Shown here one piece after another: positions 43,401 to 55,400 of a stretch of 64,000 nt of DNA. The notes beneath the pieces are model-generated. The model did not search any database and had not been told where the DNA came from. It worked only from the letters and a program-made list of their open reading frames with translations. This DNA comes from Todiramphus chloris collaris. Its lineage: Eukaryota; Chordata; Aves; Coraciiformes; Alcedinidae. Numbering within the stretch: the first letter of the stretch is position 1; each line of letters begins with the position of its first letter. A program made the position numbers and the translations under genes. Location: assembly GCA_025345505.1 (NCBI GenBank), contig JANVCC010000071.1, positions 1,621,594 to 1,685,593 on the forward strand. Reading direction: 5' to 3'.

Positions 43401-46400
43401 GCCCGCTGTCCAAAGTGCTCTCTTTAACTCTGCCTTCCCAGGTTACGGGTGAATTACTGAAGGCGGGCGCTGCCAAGGGGAGGTGGTTTCTGGATGCAGT
43501 GGAAGGAAATCCTTCCTCCCCCTTCTCCCTGCCAAAACCTTCCTCCTGGGAAAGAGCAAAATAGGGATGAGATCAGGCGGGGTGCCTTGTAAAAGCTGAT
43601 TCAGTTCTTTAGCATATTTTGGCTTTGGGTTTTTCTTTTTCCCCCCTCCTCTCTGCCATCCCTACGTATGCCAGTGCCTTTTGCCAGGGCAGCCGGGTCC
43701 AAGCCCCGGGTGGTAGAACTGGTGCTGGGAGCAGGGCAGCTCCTCCCACCCGAGTCTGCGGAAATACCAACATAAAAACCAGCCTTTCTGCCCCTGGGGG
43801 AGGGAATTTGCATGGGCTGGGGTGTGGGTGAGGGGTTATGACAGCCCTGAGCCCTCTGCAGCCTGCCTTGGAGGTTGCTGCCCCTTCTGGAGCAGGCTGC
43901 TGGCTGGCACAGCTCCCGAGCAGAATGCCAAGCTACCAAAAAGACCAGAAATCAAATCGATCCCTAATCCAGAAGGTCTTGGGCTTGTGATGCCAGCTGA
44001 ACTCAGTCGCGTGGAACGCTCGGTGATGCATCGAGACGCTGATGCTGTTTCATAACCTCCCCGTGTTGCAGAGGGCTGTGCTCCTGGGCCTCTCCAGCGT
44101 TCTGATTGCGCTGATTAAATCATCAGCTTGAGCTGCAAAGTCAGGGGCCCGGAGCTGCAGCGTGTGGGGGGTTGCTCCTGTCAACGGGGGGGACACACAT
44201 GACGCTTTTCCTGCAGATTTACTCCCTCCTGCACTCTGTGTCCCCCCTTCCTGCTGCTACAGCTGCATCCCTCTCTTCCCTTGGGAGCAGATGAGCCCAT
44301 GGCTGCATCCCTCTCTTCCCCCTGGGAGCAGATGAGCCCATGGCTGCATCCCTCTCTTCCCCCTGGGAGCAGATGAGCCCATGGTTGCGTCCCTCTCTTC
44401 CCCCTGGGAGCAGATGAGCCCATGGCTGCATCCCTCTCTTCCCCTTACAAGCAGAGGAACTCAGAACCATTCCATCCTTCCCCCCCAGAGGAACTCAGGA
44501 CCATTCCATCCTTCCCCCCTGGGAGTGAATGAGTCTCTGTGCAGAGCCTGAAGCAGATGGGGAAGGATCTGGGCTCACTGGACTGGGAAAACCCCACGGC
44601 ATCGCGGAGCTTCTCGTAAGCTGCTGTGTAACGTGGTTTAGGGCAAGATTCAGCCCCCGTTGGCCTCTCCCTGTGATTCTAAAAGCGATAATTAATTTTT
44701 TTAGGGTTTCCTCTTCCCCTTGTCCCCGTAGTCAGCAAACCCACGGCTGTCAGGAGCGGGTTCCTGTTGACAGGAAAGGGCTGTGTTTGGCCAGGCTGGA
44801 GGGAGAAGCAGATGGAGAGTCCATCAAGAGAGAGCCTGGGCTGCTCTTGCTTCCAAGCAAAGCCTTCTAGGCATGTGCAATAAGCTTCGTTGCCAATTCC
44901 TTCTTCATAGAACGTGTCTTTTTTTTTTTTCCTCTTTAAAGCCACTGGGAATTTTAGAATCTACCCATCTCCTAATACCTGGCTATTAATAAAGGTCATG
45001 ATATTGTCACTAATTAGATTGCTTTTCTGCCGATGAGTTAGAACGTGTCTCCGTAATGAAATCCTCTCTTTCAGACAGAAGAAAAAATTTGCATGATTAA
45101 AGCTTTAGAGGGCTTTTGTAAATTGAGAAAATGCTTCGTAATTCATCGTAGAGCTCGAAAACCAGGCTGCATCTCCTCGGGGGCCCAGGTTTTATTCCAC
45201 AATGATCATTTATCATCCACTTTCTTGACCGAATCCGTTTTGGCTCTGCAGGACTAGACGGATTTAAACTTAATCTTGCCACCTTCACGACCAAAAAGGC
45301 AGAAAAATGGTGAAGGAAGCGAGCCTGCTGCATAAGAAGGTTCTGGTTTTGCCAAACACGGGTTGCTTTTTCTCCCCCCCTCCTGCTTTTCATCACGCTG
45401 GGCTCCGTGGCAGAGCGTTTCGGAAGCATCTCGCTTGCTGGTGGCACGTGGCCGTGCTCGTGCTTTTCGGGGGGACTCTGGGGGTCCTGAGCAGGCACAC
45501 ATCTGGAGTGCCAGATGTTGGGGTAGCTATTCCCACAGTAAAGCTCCTCCTAATTGTACTGGGTGGCTTTTAAACCCCACGGGTATCCAGGCAGGGTTCC
45601 TTTTCCAGTGTAAACCGTTCTGAAATGAGTATTCCTAACTGTTAACGACGCGAGGGGAAAAAAAACCTGGGTTCAGCAGCATCTTGCGTGGGCTGGAAGT
45701 GTGATGGAGGACCTGGATGGGGGGAAGGCCTCTGTGCAGGGCTCTTGAGGAGCTGGAGCTTGAGCTGGTCCAGCACCCGCTGCCAGACCCGCTCCTGCCC
45801 CTCTTACGGCCGGCTCTTTGCTCCTTCCCACTCTCCTTTTCCTTAGGATGCTGTGCCCGGCTCTGATAGCCCCCGAGCTTTTCCTACTATTCAAAGGAAG
45901 AAGGAAAACGTGTGTTTATGGTGTTCTCGAGGATTTCTCTCCCTCTTTGATGTTTGTGTACACTGAGATATCGCCGGGCCCGTCCTGGAGGTTTTGCTTG
46001 GCCGACGCTGTCGGTGTTGAATGTGCTCTGCGTGGGGCTCCCGCTGCCCCCTCCAAGCTGGGAAGAGGGGGGTTTTTTTGCCTTCCCTTTGATGGAGCTG
46101 AGCTCCTGCCTGAGCTCAGAACCTTTTTTTGATCTCCCTCCTGTCTGGAAACTCACTTTGCCTACTCCTGAGCTCATTATCGCTGTCTGCCACCCAAAAC
46201 CGAGCGCAGCCCTGGCTCAGCTTCTCAGGTAATTGCTGCTGTGTGTCCTCTCAGCCTGGCTTGGTCTGCTCCTGCTGCACATCTGGGGGTTCTTCTGCCT
46301 CCTTCCCAGTCCTGTAGTCGTCTCTGGGCTCTGTTGCTGTTGAAGATTTTTCTCTGGGTGATGCTGGTGAGTGGCATGCACCCTGGGGAAGTGGTTTTTC

Positions 46401-49400
46401 ATCTGTCCTGGTTTGCACGGGAAGCAGAATCACAGGATGGTGGGGGTTGGAAGGGCCCTCTGGGGAGCATCTGGTGCCACCCCCCCTGCTCCATCCAGCA
46501 GGGGCACCCAGAGCAGGGGCCCAGCAGCGCAGTGTCCAGGGGGGGTTGGGATCTCTCCAGAGAAGGAGACTCCACAGCCTCTCTGGGCAGCCTGGCACAG
46601 CCTCCCACACCCTCACACCAAACAACTTTCTCCTCCTGCTCAGGTGGAACCTCCTGGGTTCCAGTTGGTGCCCATTGCCCCTTGTCCTGTCTCTGGGCAC
46701 CACTGAGCAGAGTCTGTCCCCATCCTCTTGCCCTCCAGGGCCCTTCAGCTCTTGCTCAGCATTGCTCAGCTCCCCTCTCGGGCTGCTCTTCTCCAGCTGC
46801 ACAGCCCCAGGGCTCTCAGCCTTTGCTGGGCACAGAGATGCTCCAGACCCTCAGCATCTCTGTAGCCTCTTCTGGACTCTCTCCAGGAGTTCTTTGTCCC
46901 TTTTGAACTGGGGAGCCCAGCAGTGGACACAACACTCAGAGGTGGCCTCACGGTGCAGAGGGGCAGGAGAACCTCCCTTGACCTGCTGCCCACGCTCTTC
47001 TTCATGCCCCCCAGGAGACCACTGGGCCTTCCCATCGCTGGCTCATGAGCAGCTCGTTGCCCACCAGCCCTCCCAGGTCCTTCTCCAGGGAGCTGCTTCC
47101 CAGCAGGTCCCCCCTGCCCCGTACCAGCACATCCCATCTGCCACTTCCCCCGGTGTCCCGGGCCCTCCTGAGCCCTTTTGGTTTTACCTCCTTACTCTTT
47201 CTAACCCCCCAGCAGTGACAGTTGGGGGCTGATCCTCCCTGTGCTGCCCAAAGGACAGTCCTGCTGGGTTCCCTGCCCCACCAGAGCTTTGCAGGAGAGG
47301 AAAGCAAGGATTGCAGTTATTCCCAGGGCTTCGGAGGGCTTTGTGCCTCGGGTGCCGGAGCCCGCTCGGCTCTGCGCCCCGCGTCCGCCGAGGTCGGGTG
47401 GAGTTGCTGAGGAACACGATGGCTCAGCAGCTCTGCAGAAAGTCGGTGATTCACTAAAGCTCTGCCTGGAGAGGACGTGGGGAGGTTGGGCAGGAAATCT
47501 GGACGCAAGGCAAATGCTCCCCATTTCCCCTCGCGCTGGGGGGGGTTCCTCCGGATCGCTGCGGTCGGGGCCGGGGCAGAGATGAGAGCTGCTGCTTTTC
47601 CCCTTACGTGCTTGTGGGTTCTCTTCTCTCAGCCCAGTTATACTCTTTAGTTGTTGGTTGGGTTGGTTTTTCGTTTTGGTTCCCATCTGAGCAGAAGTCG
47701 TTTTGTTTGATGCAGAGCGTGTGAGGAGTAACTGATAATAGGAGAAAATAGGATGCAAGATGCCAACTGATGGGAGATGCCACTGACCCTGCAGCAAGAC
47801 ATCAAGTGTCTCCCCACCATGAGAGCTGAAATCTTTCTCCTCTGGGGTCACTCTGCTCTTCAGGCAGCGCTGGGCCCTTTTGGCATCGGCCAGGGCGAGC
47901 TGAGCCATCGTCCTCTGCTCGGGGAGGGAAGGAGGCGCTGTCTTTGTCCAGCTGGAAGAGCCTGGAGAGCACAGAGATGAGCACAGAGATGAGCACAGAG
48001 CCTCGTAAACTGGGCTAGCAACCAGGATTCAAAATGCTGTCATGGAATACGAGGAAAGGACGAGTCCCCTGGGCAAAGGGGCAGCAGCTGCACTGCAGAG
48101 AGCGTGTATCACACCGAGTCCCGGAACGCTGGGGCTGGAAGGGAGCTCTGGGGATGATCTGGTGCCACCCCCCTGCTCCATCCAGCAGGGGCACCCAGAG
48201 CAGGGGCCCAGCAGTGCAGTGTCCAGGGGGGTTGGGATCTCTCCAGAGAAGGAGACTCCACAGCCTCTCTGGGCAGCCTGGCACAGGCTCCCACACCCTC
48301 ACAGCAGAGAAGTTTCTCCTGCTGCTCAGCTGGAACGTAAGGAACTGCCTTCCCCTGGCCCGAGCTCTGCGAGCGTGACCTGCTGGCTGCTGCTTAAGTT
48401 AGTTAGGTGGTTTTTTTCCCTTGTTTTAATCCATGGTGTCCTCGTTGCTGTGAGCCCGTCTGCTGGATGAGATGAGTCACTCAGCAGCTCTCAGAGGAGG
48501 TGATTTGCCGGGTGGCTCCCTAGAAAGCTGCCTCTGCACACTGCAGCCCTTGCTGCACCGTTTCTGTATCACAAGATTACAACCCGAGGTCACTCTGAAG
48601 GCTTTCTGCCTTGGCAGGAGGGAAGGGAAGGAGCCCTTCATTGTTCTGGCCTGACCTTCCTGCTCCAAATCCAGGCAGCGGAGAGTGGCTGGATCCCCAT
48701 CTCAGATGGTGAGGGGGTGGGAAGCTCGTGGGGGTTTTTTTCTAGACACGTTTTCCTGGCGCACGTGTCTGGAGGCAGGGGAGCACCTCTGCCTGCCTTT
48801 GCACCAGTACGTCACTGGAGCTCGGCTGGCCAGTCTCAGAGGAGCCCAATCCTCTCCATAAAACATGGGAACGGGGAAAAATAGAGGCTAGAAAATTGAG
48901 GAGAAGATCGAGGGCTGGATAACAGGGTGAAAAGGCTCCTGGGAGCTATTTAGCAGGGACAACAGAGAACTTAGGTGGCCAGTGGAGCTGCCAGGGGGTC
49001 CCAGACGGGTTAGATCGGTGGTAGGGCTGAGGTCAGGAGCCAGCAGCAGAGTCCTGCTCAGTGGGGCAGGAGAGCAGAGCTTTGACTTCTCTCCCTCCTC
49101 CTCAGGTTTGCCCCACAGCCCAGGGGGGATGTGAGAGCTGGCGAGACTGTCTCTGTTTGTAGCTCTGCCGCTCGCCTGCTCTCCACAGCAGGCAAATCGC
49201 TTCCTCTCCTGCCTTTTCTAGAGCTTGTCGGGCTTCCCTCCTTAGCCTGGCGACTTCTGGGGTGAGAAAGCCCCGTGTGTGCAGCAGTGCTCAGCCTTGC
49301 GAGGCCCATGGAGCTCCTGGGAGCTCCCAGTTCCCCCAGTGACTCGGAGCATGGGGATCCGCTGGGGAGCTCCCGGTTCCCCCAGTGACTCGGAGCGTGG

Positions 49401-52400
49401 GGATCCACTGGGGAGCTCCCGGTTCCCCCAGCGACTCAGAGCATTGGGATCCGCTGGGGAGCTCCCAGTTCCCCCAGCGACTCGGAGCGTGGGGATCCGC
49501 TGGGGAGCTCCCAGTTCCCCCAGTGACTCGGAGAGTGGGGATCCGCTGGGGAGCTCCCGGTTCCCCCAGCGACTCGGAGCATTGGGATCCGCTGGGGAGC
49601 TCCCGGTTCCCCCAGTGACTCGGAGCATTGGGATCCGCTGGGGAGGTCCCAGTTCCCCCAGCGACTCGGAGCATTGGGATCCGCTGGGGAGCTCCCAGTT
49701 CCCCCAGCGACTCGGAGCGTGGAGATCCGCTGGGGGGCTCCCAGTTCCCCCAGTGACTCGGAGCGTGGGGATCCGCTGGGGAGCGTGCCTCGCTCTTCGT
49801 CAGGAGGCTGGCTGGATTCTTCATCCCCCGTTCCGCTCAAGAAACACCCCGATCCGTTTCCTGCTCCCTAAAGTAGGTCAGAAGTTGCTCGGATCAGCGT
49901 GTGCTTTGCCACGGGCGTGCCCATCCCTCCTTCAGCCAGGGTGGCTGCTGCCTCCCATCCTTAGGAGAGCCTGCCCTCCAGTTTTCACTTCGGGAGGAGA
50001 AGGAAAATCAGGTTGAGAGCCTCTCGGGCAGCAGGACGTGCTCGGGTCCCAGAGCTGCAGGTGCCCGGGGAGAAGAGGGACCTGCTCAGCGTGGAAGTTC
50101 TCGGTGGCACCTGAAAGGGTGAGGCCTCGCCGCGACGTCCTGGATCCAAACTGGTGTCTGTTGTCGCACCAGCACCTTCCAGTCTTGCCTCCTTTCCCAG
50201 GATTATGCCAGGAAGGTGACAATTAACTTCTAATGAGACACTTTATGCTGGCGTGGACAGAGCTCTGTCATCTGCAGGGGATGGGTGGCCCTGAGACACC
50301 TCCCAGTACAGGCTGGTTCTCCAAGGGGTGCTCGGGGAGGACCCCTGGGTGTTTTCCAGGTGCTGTGACTGCCCAGCTGCCTCTTATACTGGGATGAAGA
50401 TGGTGAAGATGAAAGAAAATTACACCTAATGTCAGGGAGTCGCATCTCACCGAGCTGGAGATGCAGTGATGGCTTTAGGCTTGAAGGAGCATCCCACAGA
50501 TACGTGCCACTGGGCACCACTGCAACTGGGCGCTGGCCATCCCAGTTAGACCTGCTTTTCCTTAACTCTTTCTTCTTCATGTCTTACAGAATTGCAGTGT
50601 GGCTGAGGTTGGAAGGGCCCTCTGGGGAGCATCTGGTGCCACCCCCCTGCTCCATCCAGCAGGGGCACCCAGAGCAGGGGCCCAGCAGCGCAGTGTCCAG
50701 GGTGGGTTGGGATCTTTCCAGAGAAGGAGACTCCACAGCCTCTCTGGGCAGCCTGGCACAGGCTCCCACACCCTCCCAGAGAGGAATTTTCTCCTCCTGC
50801 TCAGATGAAATCTCCTGGGTTCCAGTTGGTGCCCGTTAACCCCTTGTCCTGTCCCTGGGCACCACTGAGCAGAGTCTGTCCCCATCCTCTTGCCCCCCGG
50901 GGCCCTTCAGCTCTTGCTCAGCATTGCTCAGCTCCCCTCTCAGGCTGCTCTTCTCCAGCTGCACAGCCCCAGGGCTCTCAGCCTTTGCTGGGCACAGAGA
51001 TGCTCCAGCCCCTCAGCATCTCTGTAGCCTCCAGAGGACTCTCCAGGAGTTCTTTGTCCTTTAACTGGGGAGCCCAGCAGTGGACACAACACTCCAGAGG
51101 TGGCCTCACGGTGCAGAGGGGGAGGAGAACCTCCCTTGACCTGCTGCCCACACTCTTGGAATGCACCCCAAGGCTACCAGGCTGTGTTCTCAAACCCTCT
51201 TCATCTGGGATTTCAAAACATTGACAGCACCTTCTTCAATTATTTTGTGGGCTGGTTTTTTCCACTGGAGTTGCTCTTTCCTGCTGAAGGCAGCCTGGGT
51301 AGAGCTGCTGCTCTGTTTGCTCATCTGTGGGTTGGGTTTTTTTTTATTTCTCGAAGGGAACTTTCTGCTTGAGAGCTGGAGGGGGGTGGGGGGAGAAGGA
51401 AGAAGGCTTTGATACACCACCAGCATCTGGAGGGATAAGGTTTTCATTCTACTGCGGGCGACTGTTCTGGCTGCAAGGATGGCATATGTTTGATGTGTTA
51501 TAAATAGGGCTGACAGTTTGCTCTGGGAAAAAAAAAAAAAAAGGAATCGAGGGGTTGAAAAAAGAAGTACTTTTTGTGTTTCTCCTGGTGTGTTTTGCTT
51601 GGTTGAAGCTGAGGGAGTTGGGGATGATTTCCCATTACACCAATTCCTGCCTGTCCACTCCATCTGGTTCATCTCCAGATGCCTGGTGCAGCTGAGCAAG
51701 GGATGGAGACATTTCTGTGAGTTAGAAAAGAGAAAGCTCTGGGAGACCTTATTGTGGCCTCCAGTATCTGAAGGGGCTACAGGAAAGCTGGGGAGGAACT
51801 TGTTAGGCTGTGGGGCAGGGACAGGACTGGAGGGAATGGATCCAAACTGGAGAGAGGTGGATTCAGGTTGGACAGGAGGAAGAATTCCTTCCCCAGGAGG
51901 GTGGGGAGACACTGGTCCAGGTTGCCCAGAGAGGTGGTGGAAGCCCCATCCTGGGAAGTTTGGAAGCCCAGGCTGGCTGGGGCTGTGAGCAACCTGCTCT
52001 AGTGGGAGGGGTCCCTGCCCATGGCAGGGGGGCTGGAACCAGATGAGCTTTGAGGTCCCTTCCAGCCCTGACCATTCAATGATTCTGTGATTTGCTGCAA
52101 GTTGTCCTGGGGCTGAGCAGACGCGTGGGCTTTGGGGAGGACTGTGTGGCTTGGGTGGTTTCCGCAGGGAGCAGCCGCGTGGTCCTCCCTCGTTTCTCTC
52201 CCCTCCCCGCTGTAGATGGGAGGCCCTCTCGCTCTCTCCACGGCTCCTTCCTTCCCCCTCCGTCCACACCCCAGTGCTGCCTCTCCCCATGGCCACCCTC
52301 CTGCCCCAGTGCTGGCTTTGAACAATGGCTCTTTCATTCCTGAAGATCTTCCACCCGGCGCAGCTCTGCGGGCGAGGGGAAGTCGGGATCGCTCGCATTC

Positions 52401-55400
52401 CCACGCCCCTGCCAGGAAAACCGACGGAACCGACCCCCCAGAGCCCAGCGGGTCCATCCTCTCCAAAAACCAAGCTGCAGAAACCTCCCGGCGCGGTCGG
52501 GAGCAGCTCGGCCCTGGCAAGGAGCATCCGTGTGCGGTCCCTGCAGGTGAGGTGGGCTGGGTACCACCTCCCAGCAGCCGCACCCCGCGGGAGCCCTGCC
52601 ACGACCCGCGCCTCCCAGCTCTCTGAGCTCAGGTCGGAGCTATCTAGGGCACCTCTGATCCGCCGGGATGCTTTTCGTTAGACGTGACGGGGGGAGAGGA
52701 GGGATGGATTCCCAGCTCCTTTCCGGCGGAGTTTTCCTGCGCCGTCTGCTCCAGCCCCTTCCCCCGGCCCGGGGGGGGTTTGGTTCTGGGGCCAGGTAGA
52801 CAGCCCTTGTTTTTTGGGGTGGTTTCCATCTCGCTGGGCCGTGCCCCCCGACTGCAGCACCTTCTGCTAATCTTTGCTCTAGGAAGCCTGTGGCTTCGGC
52901 GGCTGTGGCGGGGGAGCCGAGGGCTCCTGCTCCATCCCTGCTTCCCGAGCTGCCTCTGCTTCGGGTTTAACCTTTTTCTGCAGGGCTGGGAGATGGAAGG
53001 AACCAGGGAGGGTAGGGAGGTTCTCGTCTCGCAGGCCGAGCTGGCTGCTGTGCTGCAGGGGGAGCCTGCCAGAGAGCCTTGGGGCCACGCAGTTTAGGTG
53101 ACGACTGTGCCTCTTGCCTTGCCAGTCCCTTCCAGGGTGATGAAGGGACTTGAGCATCTGCCCTGTGAAGAAAGGCTGAGGGAACTGGGGCTGTTCAGTC
53201 TGGAGAGGAGAAGGCTGAGAGGGGATCTGATCAATGTCTATCAATATCTCAGGGGTGGGTGTCAAATGGAAGGGGCCAGGCTCTTTTCTGTAGTGCCCAG
53301 CAATAGGACAAGGAGCAATGGGTAGAAATTTGAGCATGGAAGGTTCCACCTCAACATGAGGAGGAACTTCTTCACTGTGAGGGTGGCAGAGCCTGGCCCA
53401 GGCTGCCCAGAGAGGCTGTGGAGTCTCCTGCTCTGGAGCCTTTCCAACCCCCCCTGGCTCTGTTCCTGTGTGGGCTGCCCTGGGTGCCCCTGCTCTGGCA
53501 GGGGGGTTGGACTCGGTGATCTCCAGAGCTCCCTTCCAACCCCCACCATTCTAGGATCCTACGATCTGTCCTGGTTGCAGCAGTCACAAGAAGTTAGGTC
53601 CCCACCCAGGGGAAGATGGGCATCTCCCAAATCTTCTTTTTGCTGCTCGAGAAATAAAAGTGCAGAACAACTCTCACCACATCCTCAAAAGAGCCCCCGA
53701 GCTGCTCCGCGGAGGAAGCGGCGCTGGGATGCGCACCCACCAGCACCATCTCACCCACCAGCACCATCTCACCCACCAGCACCATCTCACCCACCAGCTT
53801 ACGGTTCCCTTGGGCCAAGCTGGGTGTTCCCGTGGCTGCTTCCTTCTTCCCATCCTGCAAGCAATGGGTGAGCTTCCTGGTGAGCTTAACACCTCCCTGA
53901 GCAAGGCAGCAGCTGCTCCCCGGTCTTCACGGGCTCCTTGCGGGCAGCGTCGTGAGCCATGTGATGTGGCACTGGGAAACTGGGCTCCCAGTTGCCCGGT
54001 GAAGCTGGAGGCTCAACAAGGAGCTGGTGAGGGCTTCTCCTGGCTCGTGTCTCGGCTGGCACCGGGGAATCCACATCTTTTTGCCTCCCTACCTGATGGA
54101 TCTGGGGACAGGGATGGAGCCGCTGTGGATGGCACAAGGTCCCTCCTCCTTTCCTCCCGTAATGAAGCCTCCCAGTTTAATTAGAGCCAGCAGTGAGAGA
54201 ACCTCCATCTTATTGCTTCACAGCAGGGTCCCAGTAGCATTCCTTGGATGGCAAAAGGGGGATTAAATTGGTCTGTGAGTGAGGGGTTGCTTGGTTTGGG
54301 GTGCAACCCTCACGAAAGGGAGCAGGGCCCGTTCTGCTTGCGGGGACTTTTGGCAGGGGTTGGGCACTGGGGGCTGGGAACGAGCTTTGCTCTGCCCAGC
54401 TTGCCCTGGCAGGCAGAGCAACTGCTTCTTGGGGCTGGTTTTTAACACACTCAGTGTGTCTAGAGAGGAACGGGCACCTCCCAAGCTCGGAGGTGGCTTC
54501 TTGGGGTGTGTGCTGGCACCCCGAGCACCAAGCAGGTGTCCAAAAAAGAGCCAGAAATCCCACTTGGATCAGCAGATCATAGAATCAGAGAATGGTGGAG
54601 GTTGGAAGGGAGCTCTGGAGATCACCGAGTCCAACCCCCCTGCCAGAGCAGGGGCACCCAGGGCAGCCCACACAGGAACAGAGCCAGGGGGGTCTTGAAA
54701 GTCTCCAAAGTTCTCCATCTGCAGGTATCTCTGGGCTGCTAATATCCCTTCGAGGCTCTTCCGTGTGCTCAGGGATGGGGCTGAGTGTGAGCACCCAGGG
54801 CAGCGTGGCCATCGTGCTGTCCCCCAGCGCCTCTGGAACTGGATGATTATCTCAAAGCTTCCCACCCTCCCCTTCCTCCAAAAAAAATGAGACCTTTTGA
54901 ATCCCCACAGGAGCAGGAGGGTTCCAGAGGAAGAAAGGCTTGATAAAAATCAAGTATTTGATGTCGAAGTAAACAAACCTGTATTGTTCATCCAGAACTG
55001 GAGTTTTGACTCCAACCAGGACAGATCCTGGCGATGCCCCACGGCAGGCGTTGAGCGCTTGGGAAGCGGCGCCAGTTCCCAGGACCACTTTTGATGTCTG
55101 CCTGGGTAATTGAGATCTGGTGAATGTTTCCAAACATCTGCAGGGTGGGGGGCAAGGAGAAGGGGCCAGGCTCTGCTCAGTGGAGCCCTGGGACAGGACC
55201 AGAGGTGATGATCACAAGGTGAAACACGGGAAGTTCCAGCTCAACATGAGGAGAAACTTCTTTGGTGTGAGGGTGGCAGAGCCTGGCCCAGGCTGCCCAG
55301 AGAGGCTGTGGAGTCTCCTGCTCTGGAGCCTTTCCAACCCCCCTGGCTCTGTTCCTGTGTGGGCTGCCCTGGGTGACCCTGCTGGGGCAGAGGGGTTGGA

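Noticed and set aside
49279..50016. Frames of 177-245 codons on both strands with repeated GIRWGAP- or [12 protein letters not shown] peptides
   Set aside because: They are translations of the 46-bp minisatellite. The unit has no stop in any phase, so frames stay open by construction; there is no splice context or conserved domain.
51190..52602. A 470-codon minus-strand frame
   Set aside because: It spans antisense CR1 and the GC-rich patch; there is no recognisable domain and it depends on transposon sequence.
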